From contig JAOMBO010000002.1 in NCBI GenBank assembly GCA_028344575.1, positions 62,001-126,000 on the forward strand: a DNA stretch of 64,000 bases, written 5' to 3'. The first letter of the stretch is position 1. Each line of letters starts with the position of its first letter. Shown here piece after piece: positions 17,448 to 24,769 of the stretch. The notes beneath the pieces were generated by a model that searched no databases, was not told where the DNA came from, and saw only the letters and a list, made by a program, of their open reading frames with translations. Source of the DNA: Candidatus Nitrosopelagicus sp. Lineage in GTDB: Archaea; Thermoproteota; Nitrososphaeria; Nitrososphaerales; Nitrosopumilaceae. The position numbers and the translations under genes were made by a program.

Positions 17448-17813
17448 TCAAAGGTTTCTAAGCCAATTTTGGTATGTGTATTTCATTAATTTATCCAAAT
17501 CAGGATCTTCTTCTATCATATGTTTATACAAAATAGCGAGATTGTATCCTAGATCAAGCAAACATTCTTCTTTGTATTCATGTGGTAGTTCCAAAACTCG
17601 ATCTATTGCCCATCTTGCTTGAGCAGGTTTGTTAAACAAACTAGAATAGAAAAGTTTTGTAGCAAGAACAGAAGCCTTTTGGCCCAACAAGTAAGTTTGC
17701 TCAAAGCAATGTTCTGTAAAGTGAGTGGTATCTTCAGAACTATATTTCATTAATTCGTCAACAAGCCATCCTTCATAATCTGCTAAATCTTCATTTTTAT
17801 TTTGTCTCATCAT
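17448..17813 (-). CDS. unknown 121-aa helical protein, island
   Basis: The start is placed at MMRQNKNED, where GGAGGTAATG gives a strong ribosome site inside the end of the upstream gene; the listed start is 21 codons too early. The protein is all-helical and soluble (DYEGWLVDELMKY, ARWAIDRVLELPHEYKEECLLDLGYNLAILYKHM). No family recognised. It is co-transcribed with the 74-aa gene from promoter P2, so it belongs to the same regulon as the nucleases. Confidence 0.65.
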   Translation of the reverse strand: MMRQNKNEDLADYEGWLVDELMKYSSEDTTHFTEHCFEQTYLLGQKASVLATKLFYSSLFNKPAQARWAIDRVLELPHEYKEECLLDLGYNLAILYKHMIEEDPDLDKLMKYTYQNWLRNL

Positions 17814-18021
17814 TACCTCCAAGAAGTTGGTTGTACATGTGTGACCATCTATATGCTTCTGCTTTAGAATCATCATCTAATCTATCAAACAATGCATGTT
17901 GAGCTTGACCGATCCTTGCTTCCTCTATAGATTGAATTTCTACAAATTGTTCTTCTTTTTTTTCTAAATCTTTTTGAATTTGTGCTCGTTTGTTACATTT
18001 TGATTTAATTTCTTTTTTCAC
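17797..18021 (-). CDS. 74-aa coiled-coil protein, island
   Basis: It starts with GTG, whose first G is the last base of the TATAGAATAGAG element, so it is leaderless. The sequence is strongly charged (KRAQIQKDLEKKEEQFVEIQSIEEARIGQ) and should form a coiled coil. The C-terminus contains the ribosome site of the next gene, 17 nt overlap. Function unknown; a small helical partner or regulator of the nuclease operon that diverges from it. Confidence 0.6.
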   Translation of the reverse strand: MKKEIKSKCNKRAQIQKDLEKKEEQFVEIQSIEEARIGQAQHALFDRLDDDSKAEAYRWSHMYNQLLGGNDETK

Positions 18022-18057
18022 TCTATTCTATACAAAAATTAATTTTTAAATTATCGG
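18021..18057 (-). promoter_or_regulatory. island promoter P2
   Basis: Minus strand: CCGATAA, TTTAAAAA, then TATAGAATAGAG whose last G begins the GTG start codon. Spacing CCGA-to-TATAG is 25 nt. It is divergent from P3, and the two TATAGAATAGAG copies form a perfect 12-nt inverted repeat (18021-18032 and 18097-18108). Confidence 0.75.
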
Positions 18058-18071
18058 CAAATCTAAAATCA

Positions 18072-18108
18072 CCGATCGTTTTTAAGTTAAAAATTCTATA
18101 GAATAGAG
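18072..18108 (+). promoter_or_regulatory. island promoter P3, drives restriction operon
   Basis: Plus strand: CCGATCG, TTTTTAAG, then TATAGAATAGAG, spacing 25 nt. Unlike P1 and P2, the ATG lies 7 nt further on with an AAAGG ribosome site, so this mRNA has a very short leader. Confidence 0.75.
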
Positions 18109-18115
18109 AAAGGAA

Positions 18116-18616
18116 ATGTTAAAGAGTGAAGTACAAATGTTTAAAGGATTACCAGCAAGATTTGGTTGTTCAACAGAAAGAAATCCAAATCGTGCTTTTG
18201 AGAAATTTGTAACTAGATTAGTAACAGAAACACTTTCTCTTTCAGGATATGAAGTGTTATCACAGTTTTCAAAAAAGTCATGGGTTGGAAATAATGGAGA
18301 TTCAAGAGAAATAAGACCAGATATCATAGTAAAATCAGGAAGAGATGTAATTGCAATCATTGATGCAAAATGTAAAGAACAACTTTCATCGGGGGATATG
18401 GCTGAAATTGCATTGTACGCAAAAGAATTCAATGTAAAAAAAGCAGTGGCAGTTTTACCTACATATCCAGGAAGAGAAGGGATAAGATGGAACTCAATAG
18501 ACACAGATACAACAATTTTTGAAAAAAGAATAGATATTGAACAGGTTATTGTTGATTTGAAGAATGGGTATACAGGAGATATTTCTAGAATGATCCACAT
18601 ATGGGCAGGAGTATAA
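18116..18616 (+). CDS. PD-(D/E)XK nuclease domain protein (McrC C-terminal-like)
   Basis: The 166-aa protein matches the McrBC-C-terminal nuclease style: IRPDIIVKS (active-site Asp) and VIAIIDAKCKEQLS (D-A-K, the D/E-x-K part). 'NRAFEKFVTRLVTETLSLSGYEVLSQ' forms the first helix with its Glu. It lacks the N-terminal region of full McrC, and no McrB GTPase is seen. It is translationally coupled to the NgoPII-like endonuclease (TAATG overlap). Confidence 0.75.
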   Translation: MLKSEVQMFKGLPARFGCSTERNPNRAFEKFVTRLVTETLSLSGYEVLSQFSKKSWVGNNGDSREIRPDIIVKSGRDVIAIIDAKCKEQLSSGDMAEIALYAKEFNVKKAVAVLPTYPGREGIRWNSIDTDTTIFEKRIDIEQVIVDLKNGYTGDISRMIHIWAGV

Positions 18617-19452
18617 TGAATATTCTTGAAGCAATATTGAATCTATCAAGATGTGAGGATTTCAGTTTAACAAATACTAAAGAAAATGTCAACAATATTG
18701 TTTCTGATGAAGGAAAGCCCTTAGAGAAATTTGTAAGAGCATCGTTTTGTGGAAGACCTGATTCAGAGGAATCAGAAAATGTATCAGAAGACGTTTTTTG
18801 TTATGAAGGAGGTGTAAATAATCCACCTGATGCAATGATTAGAAATCAAGGTGATGCAATTGAGATCAAAAAGATTGAAAGTAAGATGGGCGGTATTCAG
18901 CTAAACAGTTCATTACCAAAACAGAAACTTTTCTCATCTGATAAAACGATTACAAACAATGCAAAAACTTGTGAGAATTGGGAATCACGAGACATGTTGT
19001 ATGTTGTCGGATATGTATCAAACAATAACATATGTTATCTATTTTTTGTGTACGGAGATTGTATTTTTAGAGAGAATCAGTTCTACGAAGATAAATTTAA
19101 CGCAATAAAAAAAGCGCTTGGTTCACTTGATATAGAAGAATTAGATCAAACAGGAAACGAATACGGTACTTTAAAAAATGTAGATGGATTAAATATTAAC
19201 ACAAACATGAGATTAAGACCTCTGAATAGTTTTGATAATCCATTGAAAATATTTTCAGATATTGTAAAGTTGGAAAATGAGGATAATTTTTCAATGTTTA
19301 CAATAATGAGAGATGCAAAATATGAGACATTTATGCCTGAAATTAGACGTGAAATAGAAGATTCTGATGTTGATGTTAGAGATTCAACAATTAATGATCC
19401 TGATAATCAAGAACAAAAGGTGAAGATCAAAATTCTTTCATTTAAAAATTAA
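18616..19452 (+). CDS. type II restriction endonuclease, NgoPII family
   Basis: The start is placed at MNILEAILNLS (TAATG overlap), which matches the N-terminus typical of NgoPII; the listed start is five codons earlier. The active site is very clear: NNPPDAMIRNQGDAIEIKKIES gives PD and E-x-K with the NgoPII-specific KKIES. 'LNSSLPKQKLFSSDK' and 'KTCENWESRDMLYVVGYV' also match family patterns as I recall them. NgoPII cuts GGCC; whether this enzyme does so needs testing. About 278 aa, normal family length. Confidence 0.88.
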   Translation: MNILEAILNLSRCEDFSLTNTKENVNNIVSDEGKPLEKFVRASFCGRPDSEESENVSEDVFCYEGGVNNPPDAMIRNQGDAIEIKKIESKMGGIQLNSSLPKQKLFSSDKTITNNAKTCENWESRDMLYVVGYVSNNNICYLFFVYGDCIFRENQFYEDKFNAIKKALGSLDIEELDQTGNEYGTLKNVDGLNINTNMRLRPLNSFDNPLKIFSDIVKLENEDNFSMFTIMRDAKYETFMPEIRREIEDSDVDVRDSTINDPDNQEQKVKIKILSFKN

Positions 19453-19453
19453 A

Positions 19454-20839
19454 ATGACTAGTGTTACATTTTATGGTGGAGTAAATGAGGTAGGAGGAAA
19501 TAAAATTCTTCTAGAAGACAAAGATACCAAAGTTTTACTTGATTTTGGAATGTCTTTTGGAAGACGTGGAGATTATTTTGATGAATTTATGAGTCCTAGA
19601 ACACCTACTGGCTTGAAAGATTTTTTGGAAATGGGATTAATTCCAAATATAAAAAATGCATACAGAACTGATTTACTAAAAATGATGGATAGAACCGATA
19701 TTGAAACGGACATAGATGCAGTATTACTTACACATGCACATGCAGATCATGCTGATTACATTTCATTTCTAAATGAAAATATTCCTCTTTACATGGGAGA
19801 TACATGCAAACTATTACTTGAAGCAATAGAAGGTAGAACCGCTAGAGATTTTGAGCGTGAAATTTTATCATTCAAACCACGTCCATTAGTAAGAAGTGAT
19901 GAGGAAATTCAGAGAGATGTTCGAACATTTCGTACAGGTGATAAATTTAAGATTGGTTCGCTAGAAGTGGAACCAATTCATGTGGATCATTCAGTCCCAG
20001 GTGCATATGGTTTTATCATTTACACATCATCAGGCCCTGTTGTTTATACTGGAGATATTAGATTACACGGAACTAAACCTGAAATGACTCAAGATTTTGT
20101 AAAAAAGGCAATAGAAGTAAAACCAATTGCACTACTAGCCGAAGGAACTAGAATTAATGATTTAGAGAGTGACGAATCAGAGCAAAAAGTGTACAATGAT
20201 TGTAACAGTCATGTTGAAAAATCTGATAAACTAGCAATTGCAGATTTTAACTTCAAAGATATGGATAGATTTCGAACATTTTATAATATTGCAAAAGAAA
20301 ATGGTCGTAAACTTGTAATCAACATTAATGACACATTATTTTTAGAAAAATTATCTCAAGATCCGCAGCTAAATTTACCAAAACCAGATGATGAAAATAT
20401 TCTCATATACAAACCAAAAAAAACAATTTGGAAAACATTTGAAAAGCAATATCTTGAAAATACTAATGCATTAACAGCCGAGGAATTAGTTGAAAAACAA
20501 GAAAAATTGCTTTGTGCATTTTCATTTTGGGATTTTGGTGCCATGATAGATATGAAACCAAAATCAGGTGGATTATACCTACATTCAGCAAGTGAGCCGT
20601 TTAATGAAGAAGGAAAATTGGATTACAAAAGAGTGGATTTGTGGCTAAATCATTTTGGTTTAAATCGAATTCAGAGTCATTGTTCTGGACATTCAAAAGG
20701 AAAGGATTTGCTGGAAATTGTAAAATCAATTGATTCAGACATGTTGTTTCCAATACATACAGAAAATCCAGATTCTTACAAAAAAATTACAGATAAAATT
20801 ACCATAGTTCAAGAAAGCAAAAAGTATGAGATAGGATAA
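19454..20839 (+). CDS. beta-CASP metallo-beta-lactamase, RNase J-like
   Basis: At 461 aa the order is N-terminal MBL strands, THAHADHADY (H-x-H-x-D-H metal site, near residue 96), VDHSVPGAYG, VYTGDIRLHG (metal Asp), the beta-CASP insert, then SHCSGHSKGKDLL and FPIHTENPD with the final His motifs. This is the RNase J architecture. It is unusually placed: in an operon with two DNA nucleases, 1 nt after the NgoPII stop. The host also carries aCPSF1 at 47057, so this copy may be specialised for the island. Confidence 0.85.
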   Translation: MTSVTFYGGVNEVGGNKILLEDKDTKVLLDFGMSFGRRGDYFDEFMSPRTPTGLKDFLEMGLIPNIKNAYRTDLLKMMDRTDIETDIDAVLLTHAHADHADYISFLNENIPLYMGDTCKLLLEAIEGRTARDFEREILSFKPRPLVRSDEEIQRDVRTFRTGDKFKIGSLEVEPIHVDHSVPGAYGFIIYTSSGPVVYTGDIRLHGTKPEMTQDFVKKAIEVKPIALLAEGTRINDLESDESEQKVYNDCNSHVEKSDKLAIADFNFKDMDRFRTFYNIAKENGRKLVININDTLFLEKLSQDPQLNLPKPDDENILIYKPKKTIWKTFEKQYLENTNALTAEELVEKQEKLLCAFSFWDFGAMIDMKPKSGGLYLHSASEPFNEEGKLDYKRVDLWLNHFGLNRIQSHCSGHSKGKDLLEIVKSIDSDMLFPIHTENPDSYKKITDKITIVQESKKYEIG

Positions 20840-20853
20840 CTATATCCTAAGAA

Positions 20854-21192
20854 TTAGTATTTTGAATCTTCTTTAAAATCATCTAAGAATCTCTTTTTCC
20901 ATCTTTCTCTTTCTAATTTTGAAAGATCATCTTTGAATTCTTCATTGATGCTCTCTTTGATCCTTCCATCTGCATCACCGGAACAACATGATTCACATAT
21001 CCACTCTGGAACTACCTGATATGATGGTAATTTTGTGGGATTACAAATAATTTGTTTGTCGATATCCACTCCACAGTACTTACATTGATGTTGCACATCC
21101 GAATCCGTAAAACATTCGTCACAATGATCTCCTTCTAAGATTTCATAGGGAACTTCTCCATCACAGTTTGGGCAATGGTAACAATCATCCAT
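20854..21192 (-). CDS. 112-aa protein with multiple zinc knuckles
   Basis: Four C-x2-C pairs are visible (CPNC, CDEC, CKYC, CESC) in an acidic protein, suggesting two zinc ribbons. The C-terminal half is a charged helix (LERERWKKRFLDDF). It starts 2 nt after the methyltransferase stop and is co-transcribed with it. It could help recognition or stability of the methyltransferase, but I do not know the family. Confidence 0.7.
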   Translation of the reverse strand: MDDCYHCPNCDGEVPYEILEGDHCDECFTDSDVQHQCKYCGVDIDKQIICNPTKLPSYQVVPEWICESCCSGDADGRIKESINEEFKDDLSKLERERWKKRFLDDFKEDSKY

Positions 21193-21194
21193 AA

Positions 21195-22364
21195 TTATGA
21201 ATTAGTATTTCGAATCTTTTTCTCTGATTCAATTTTTTTGTAATCAAATGCGTGCGCTCTGACAACTTCAATTAATTCATCAACTGAATCGTATGATTGT
21301 AATTTTGTTTTCTTTGCTTCTTTGTAAGACCTTAAAATTGCATTTCCAATTGCTTTTCCAAGAAGTGGTGGAACCGCATTACCAATTTGCCTCCATTGTT
21401 GAGAAACTGACCCTTCAAAAATGAAATCATTAGGGAAGCTTTGAATGGATGCAGCCTCTCTTGCGGTGAGATATCGAGGTTCTGTTGGATGATAGTATGT
21501 GTGTCTACCAGTCATTATAGTTGGAGAAAGACTGTTTCTGTCTAAGCGATTAAGTTTCTTTTCACGAAATCTAGATTCTTCAATTGTATCCCAATCAACA
21601 TCAAATCGAAGTTTTGGTGGCAAATATTCAAGTTCATCTTTTTCATATCTAACACTTTTACCTTCAGGAATTTTCATTATTCGTTTCTTTTCAAGTTCAT
21701 TTTTAATTTGAGCAGCCTCAATGTCATGATTATGTTCTACATCATCAAATCGCATATCTGAAAATGCATCATTGACCGTTCTTGATTTTTTCACGTGTGT
21801 TGGTTCTGGGAAAAAATTTTCTATTCCAAGTCTATTACCGATAAAAATTGATCTTCGTCTTCTTTGCGCTACACCATAATGATCAGCTGACAAAACACGT
21901 ACTGACATGTTGTAACCTAATTTTGCAAATTGAGTGATTATTCCTGCTGAAATATTGATATTTTTTTTACTTAGTATACCGGTGACGTTTTCTAAAATAA
22001 CAAAATCAGGCTTGATGTTTTTTACTGCACGTACAAATTCTAGAAATAAGAAATTTCGTGGATCATCTGGAATTCCCTCTCCAACTGTTGACAAGCCTTG
22101 ACATGGAGGACCTCCACAAACAATGTGTACTTTTTGAGATTTTGAAAGTTTTTTGAATTTTTCATTTGAAACATCAGAGATATCTCCAAGATATGGTTCT
22201 GCATGAGGATGATTACGCTCAAATGTTGACATTGCTGCTTTGTCATTATCAGTTCCCATTACACACTGTAATCCTGCCATCTCTAATCCACAAGATAATC
22301 CGCCTGCTCCAGAAAATAGATCTACAAAATTTAATTGATTTTTTGTAATATTCAATCTAATCAT
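21195..22364 (-). CDS. DNA (cytosine-5) methyltransferase
   Basis: Transfers methyl from SAM to C5 of cytosine. All diagnostic motifs are present: FVDLFSGAGGLSCGLEMAG (I), GPPCQGLS (IV, catalytic Cys), ENVTG (VI), VAQRRRR (VIII), a target-recognition region with DRNSLSPTIMTGRHTYYHP (IX), and QIGNAVPPLLG (X). 389 aa. It lies convergent to the NgoPII-like operon and is the probable cognate modification enzyme. Its promoter (CTTAATTA about 25 nt upstream) lacks the island CCGA/TATAGAATAGAG element, so it is likely controlled independently. Confidence 0.92.
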   Translation of the reverse strand: MIRLNITKNQLNFVDLFSGAGGLSCGLEMAGLQCVMGTDNDKAAMSTFERNHPHAEPYLGDISDVSNEKFKKLSKSQKVHIVCGGPPCQGLSTVGEGIPDDPRNFLFLEFVRAVKNIKPDFVILENVTGILSKKNINISAGIITQFAKLGYNMSVRVLSADHYGVAQRRRRSIFIGNRLGIENFFPEPTHVKKSRTVNDAFSDMRFDDVEHNHDIEAAQIKNELEKKRIMKIPEGKSVRYEKDELEYLPPKLRFDVDWDTIEESRFREKKLNRLDRNSLSPTIMTGRHTYYHPTEPRYLTAREAASIQSFPNDFIFEGSVSQQWRQIGNAVPPLLGKAIGNAILRSYKEAKKTKLQSYDSVDELIEVVRAHAFDYKKIESEKKIRNTNS

Positions 22365-22403
22365 TATGAATTTGTTAGATTACTAATTAAGAATGTTCAA
22401 TGA

Positions 22404-22421
22404 GTTTTAGCTCACTAAAAC
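22404..22421. terminator. perfect hairpin between small gene and methyltransferase
   Basis: GTTTTAG and CTAAAAC are 7-nt arms with a CTCA loop. It sits 13 nt after the stop of the 74-aa gene and about 40 nt before the methyltransferase ATG, just upstream of its TATA region. It may end the upstream transcript or serve as an operator. Confidence 0.4.
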
Positions 22422-22433
22422 AAAAGAGGAATT

Positions 22434-22658
22434 CTATTTCTTTTCTCTTTCAATTATTGATGCAACTAACTGAATCATCATTGAAAATTCTTCTATATTC
22501 CCCTTACAGATTTCCAACATTTCATCTTTCTCAGGTGAGTCTGGCTGTTTTTGTACATTCTCAACTATTCCAGTCTCTCGAATACGATTAGTCTCAAACC
22601 ATTCTTGTAAAACCTTCAAGTCATTAGCAGAATCTTCTTGCATGAATGTACATTTCAC
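22434..22658 (-). CDS. unknown 74-aa helical protein at right island edge
   Basis: An acidic helical protein, with EWFETNRIRETG and a C-terminal helix MMIQLVASIIEREKK. It starts at GTG 22658 or ATG 22643; a GATTATTTAG box at about 22676 suits either poorly. Transcribed toward the methyltransferase, 70 nt before it. Family not recognised. Confidence 0.5.
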   Translation of the reverse strand: MKCTFMQEDSANDLKVLQEWFETNRIRETGIVENVQKQPDSPEKDEMLEICKGNIEEFSMMIQLVASIIEREKK

Positions 22659-22849
22659 TCCTAGCTAAATAATCTTCATTTGAAATACCTATAACCAAAC
22701 TGTTCATACACAATGATGGAAGAGCTTTAGTAATTTTCTTGTAAAAGAACTGAAACTACTGTCTCTGCTCACATTTTTAAAAAATAGTTTATAGCAAACG
22801 CTTGTTAAAAATTCAGAAAAACAAAAGGGGCCGCATTTTTGTTAAGGTT

Positions 22850-23020
22850 CTAGATTAGGGCTTCTGCTTTAGCTTTATCTGAACCACATATTCTCATAAC
22901 TGTGATACCTGTATCAGGAGATGTTCCTTTAATCGCATAACGTCCGTTCTTTAGTTGAACGACTTTAGGATCCTTGATCTCTACTTTCTTTCTGGCCTTC
23001 ACATCATATGCTTCTACCAT
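22850..23020 (-). CDS. DUF5679-like small protein lacking the zinc cysteines
   Basis: I start at MVEAYDVKAR, five codons after the listed start, because this is where the family's MVEAYCVKC begins. The rest, KVEIKDPKVVQLKNGRYAIKGTSP, matches the DUF5679 pattern. The cysteines that make its zinc site in most members (VKCK and CPxCG) are replaced (VKARK, SPDTG), with only one Cys left in MRICGSD. Function unknown. Confidence 0.7.
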   Translation of the reverse strand: MVEAYDVKARKKVEIKDPKVVQLKNGRYAIKGTSPDTGITVMRICGSDKAKAEALI

Positions 23021-23238
23021 GATATACCACATCATCCAGAGTATTTGAAATAAAATTATGAGAGAAAGTTATCTTAGAGGTTTAATTTTTTGACAATTCT
23101 CAAGTTTTGTTATATATGAGCATCCAAAAGTCATTCATTTCAAAGAAATATCCTGCCTTTTTCTCTATTTTTCATATATAGAATAAGTTTGAATAATCAT
23201 CATCTGTTTTTTAATAAAATCTAAATGTAAAATAGCAA

Positions 23239-23424
23239 ATGATTGATTCGTCAATTTGTGAGTTTTGTAAAAAGAAACATGCATCAAAATCCTTTCATTG
23301 TAACCATTGTCTAAAACCACACAAAATTTGTGCATCCTGTATTCTAAAAAACAAGACAAAGATGAATCTACGTAAAGTTCACAAGAGAACTATCTTTGAT
23401 AGTAATTTGGAAAAATGGGCATAA
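23239..23424 (+). CDS. 61-aa zinc-finger protein (B-box-like)
   Basis: Cysteine/histidine pattern C-x2-C, H, H-C-x2-C, H, C-x2-C in CEFCKKKHASKSFHCNHCLKPHKICASC gives a compact cross-brace-like double zinc site, followed by a basic tail ending FDSNLEKWA. It probably binds nucleic acid or protein. It stands alone. Confidence 0.65.
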   Translation: MIDSSICEFCKKKHASKSFHCNHCLKPHKICASCILKNKTKMNLRKVHKRTIFDSNLEKWA

Positions 23425-23464
23425 AGAAGTCTAGAGAAATATCCAATATTGTAATCTCTGATGT

Positions 23465-23857
23465 TTAGTTTTTTGTAGGATCGCCGCTAAGGATATTCAA
23501 GACATGTTCAACAACATCTTCTCTTCCACCTTGATGGTAGTCATCCCTTACCGGATTTGAGGCCATGCTAACAAATACCAAATGATTTTTTCCTGCAGGA
23601 AAAGTCATTCTTGTTAGTTTTTCAAATGCTGCAACAGCATATTGTCCTTGACCAATCTTTGGGGATAGTTGTTTTCGTGCCTTCCATGAAGTTGCTGCAC
23701 GTTTTAGTGATTCAGATGTTTCTTCATCACTAAGATAGTTACGGATTCCAGCTCTATGCATTACTGCCTTGATTTCTCCTTCACTATCAGCTACAATGCA
23801 GTTTCTTATGTTTGGATCAGAGTCCATTATTCGTTTCATGGTTGCATCATATTTCAT
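23465..23857 (-). CDS. conserved archaeal protein, possible roadblock/profilin-like fold
   Basis: A 130-aa soluble protein: 'IRNCIVADSEGEIKAVMHRAG' begins like the strand-turn-strand of roadblock/LC7 proteins, and ENHLVFVSMASN resembles the core strand later. It looks like a thaumarchaeal conserved family, but I cannot name its function. Its promoter region faces two adjacent hairpins (23924-23975). Confidence 0.5.
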   Translation of the reverse strand: MKYDATMKRIMDSDPNIRNCIVADSEGEIKAVMHRAGIRNYLSDEETSESLKRAATSWKARKQLSPKIGQGQYAVAAFEKLTRMTFPAGKNHLVFVSMASNPVRDDYHQGGREDVVEHVLNILSGDPTKN

Positions 23858-23923
23858 GGGATCGTATAGGTCATCGTGAGATTTAGGTTTTTATCACTGG
23901 CCATACTAGCACAATCGTTGATT

Positions 23924-23975
23924 CCATGAACACGCAGTTCATGGGTGGGAGAGAAATTTTCAGTTTCTCTTCCAC
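23924..23975. ncRNA. two back-to-back stem-loops, candidate small RNA or terminator
   Basis: CCATGAAC-5 nt-GTTCATGG (23924-23944, 8 perfect pairs) is followed with no gap by GTGGGAGAGAAA-7 nt-TTTCTCTTCCAC (23945-23975, 12 pairs with one G-U wobble). On the plus strand a TTTTTAT box lies about 26 nt before 23920, so a short plus-strand RNA is possible. On the minus strand the second hairpin starts 13 nt after the stop of the 33-aa gene and could end that operon. Confidence 0.45.
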
Positions 23976-23987
23976 ACTATTATTTTA

Positions 23988-24089
23988 CTAACTAGTTTGG
24001 ATGTACAAAATTACGCAAATAGTAACAAACATTGAGATTATTGCAATTCCACGAAGATTAACAATTTTGTTTTCTTCATCTTCAGACAT
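23988..24089 (-). CDS. 33-aa single-TM protein
   Basis: MSEDEENKIVNLRGIAII continues into one TM helix rich in isoleucine/valine and ends IQTS. The ATG shares bases with the stop of the zinc-ribbon gene before it (TAATG), which supports translation. Third gene of the operon that begins at 24741. Function unknown. Confidence 0.5.
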   Translation of the reverse strand: MSEDEENKIVNLRGIAIISMFVTICVILYIQTS

Positions 24090-24205
24090 TATTTTTTCCA
24101 GCCCGAGGTCCAGTTTTTCAATGAGCATTTTGCTAATTCACTTCTAGAATGATCTTTTAGCTTGCGTCCACATTTTGGACACTCCATCTTCATGTATTTA
24201 CTCAT
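24089..24205 (-). CDS. 38-aa zinc-knuckle protein
   Basis: It reads MSKYMKMECPKCGRKLKDHSRSELAKCSLKNW: one C-x2-C with a later H and C that may complete a single zinc site. The start overlaps the stop of the secreted protein gene (ATGA) and the stop overlaps the next start (TAATG). Confidence 0.5.
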   Translation of the reverse strand: MSKYMKMECPKCGRKLKDHSRSELAKCSLKNWTSGWKK

Positions 24206-24741
24206 GTGTTAGTTACGTCATCAACTAGGATAATCTTTTCCTTTATCAGATATTGTAATGCTTGTAACAGCTCTTTTTCTGAAATGCTATCTTCGGCATA
24301 CCAAACAAAGATGTTTCTAACCCAGTCAGGAATCTTACTTTCTTCTCCTATTACACTGATGGTGGTTTCTGCAGTCTTGTGTGTACAAATATCTCGATGT
24401 ATCTCTCTGCACATACTCATTATGTTTACTAGATAATCACCAGATGTATCATCGTTAGACAACTCAAAGGGAAACTCAAACATTCCATTAGAGTCACTAG
24501 TCAAAAAGAAATCAGAGATGACCGTTCCATTTGGATTTGATATCTTTACACTTAGTAAGACATCTGAAGTTGCTGCATCATCATACTCAACCCAGCCGGT
24601 TATCGCTAAATCATCACCAACTGAATAAACAAAATTCTCATCAATTGTTAAGATTGGTTGCGAAATGTGAGTTGAATATGCATTTTCAACACCAACTATT
24701 GTAATTGCTGCAATTATGAATAAGACAAATATTTTCATCAT
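24202..24741 (-). CDS. secreted Ig-like protein with C-terminal WxxN-type domain
   Basis: A signal peptide (MMKIFVLFIIAAITIVGVENAYS) is followed by a beta-sandwich that reads like an A2M/MG2-type domain (DDLAITGWVEYDDA...FPFELSNDDTSGDYLVNIMS) and a short C-terminal unit, 'PDWVRNIFVWYAEDSISEKELLQALQYLI'. The same unit is repeated three times in the protein at 26574. It probably acts outside the cell or anchored to the envelope. First gene of a three-gene operon with a TTTAAATTAT TATA box 25 nt upstream. Confidence 0.75.
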   Translation of the reverse strand: MMKIFVLFIIAAITIVGVENAYSTHISQPILTIDENFVYSVGDDLAITGWVEYDDAATSDVLLSVKISNPNGTVISDFFLTSDSNGMFEFPFELSNDDTSGDYLVNIMSMCREIHRDICTHKTAETTISVIGEESKIPDWVRNIFVWYAEDSISEKELLQALQYLIKEKIILVDDVTNT

Positions 24742-24769
24742 AATTTTCTCTGTAAATCAAATAATTTAA

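Noticed and set aside
18616-19452. Avoidance of GGCC as proof of restriction specificity
   Set aside because: GGCC occurs at several places in the window, for example in gcggccatat and tggccttcac. The count was not made and methylation would protect the sites, so it is no evidence for or against.
9063-22658. Island as a provirus or conjugative element
   Set aside because: No integrase, capsid, terminase, portal, relaxase or replication initiator is seen. Nucleases, ATPase and R-M genes fit defence better, although the OB-fold and ParB-like proteins keep the plasmid option open.
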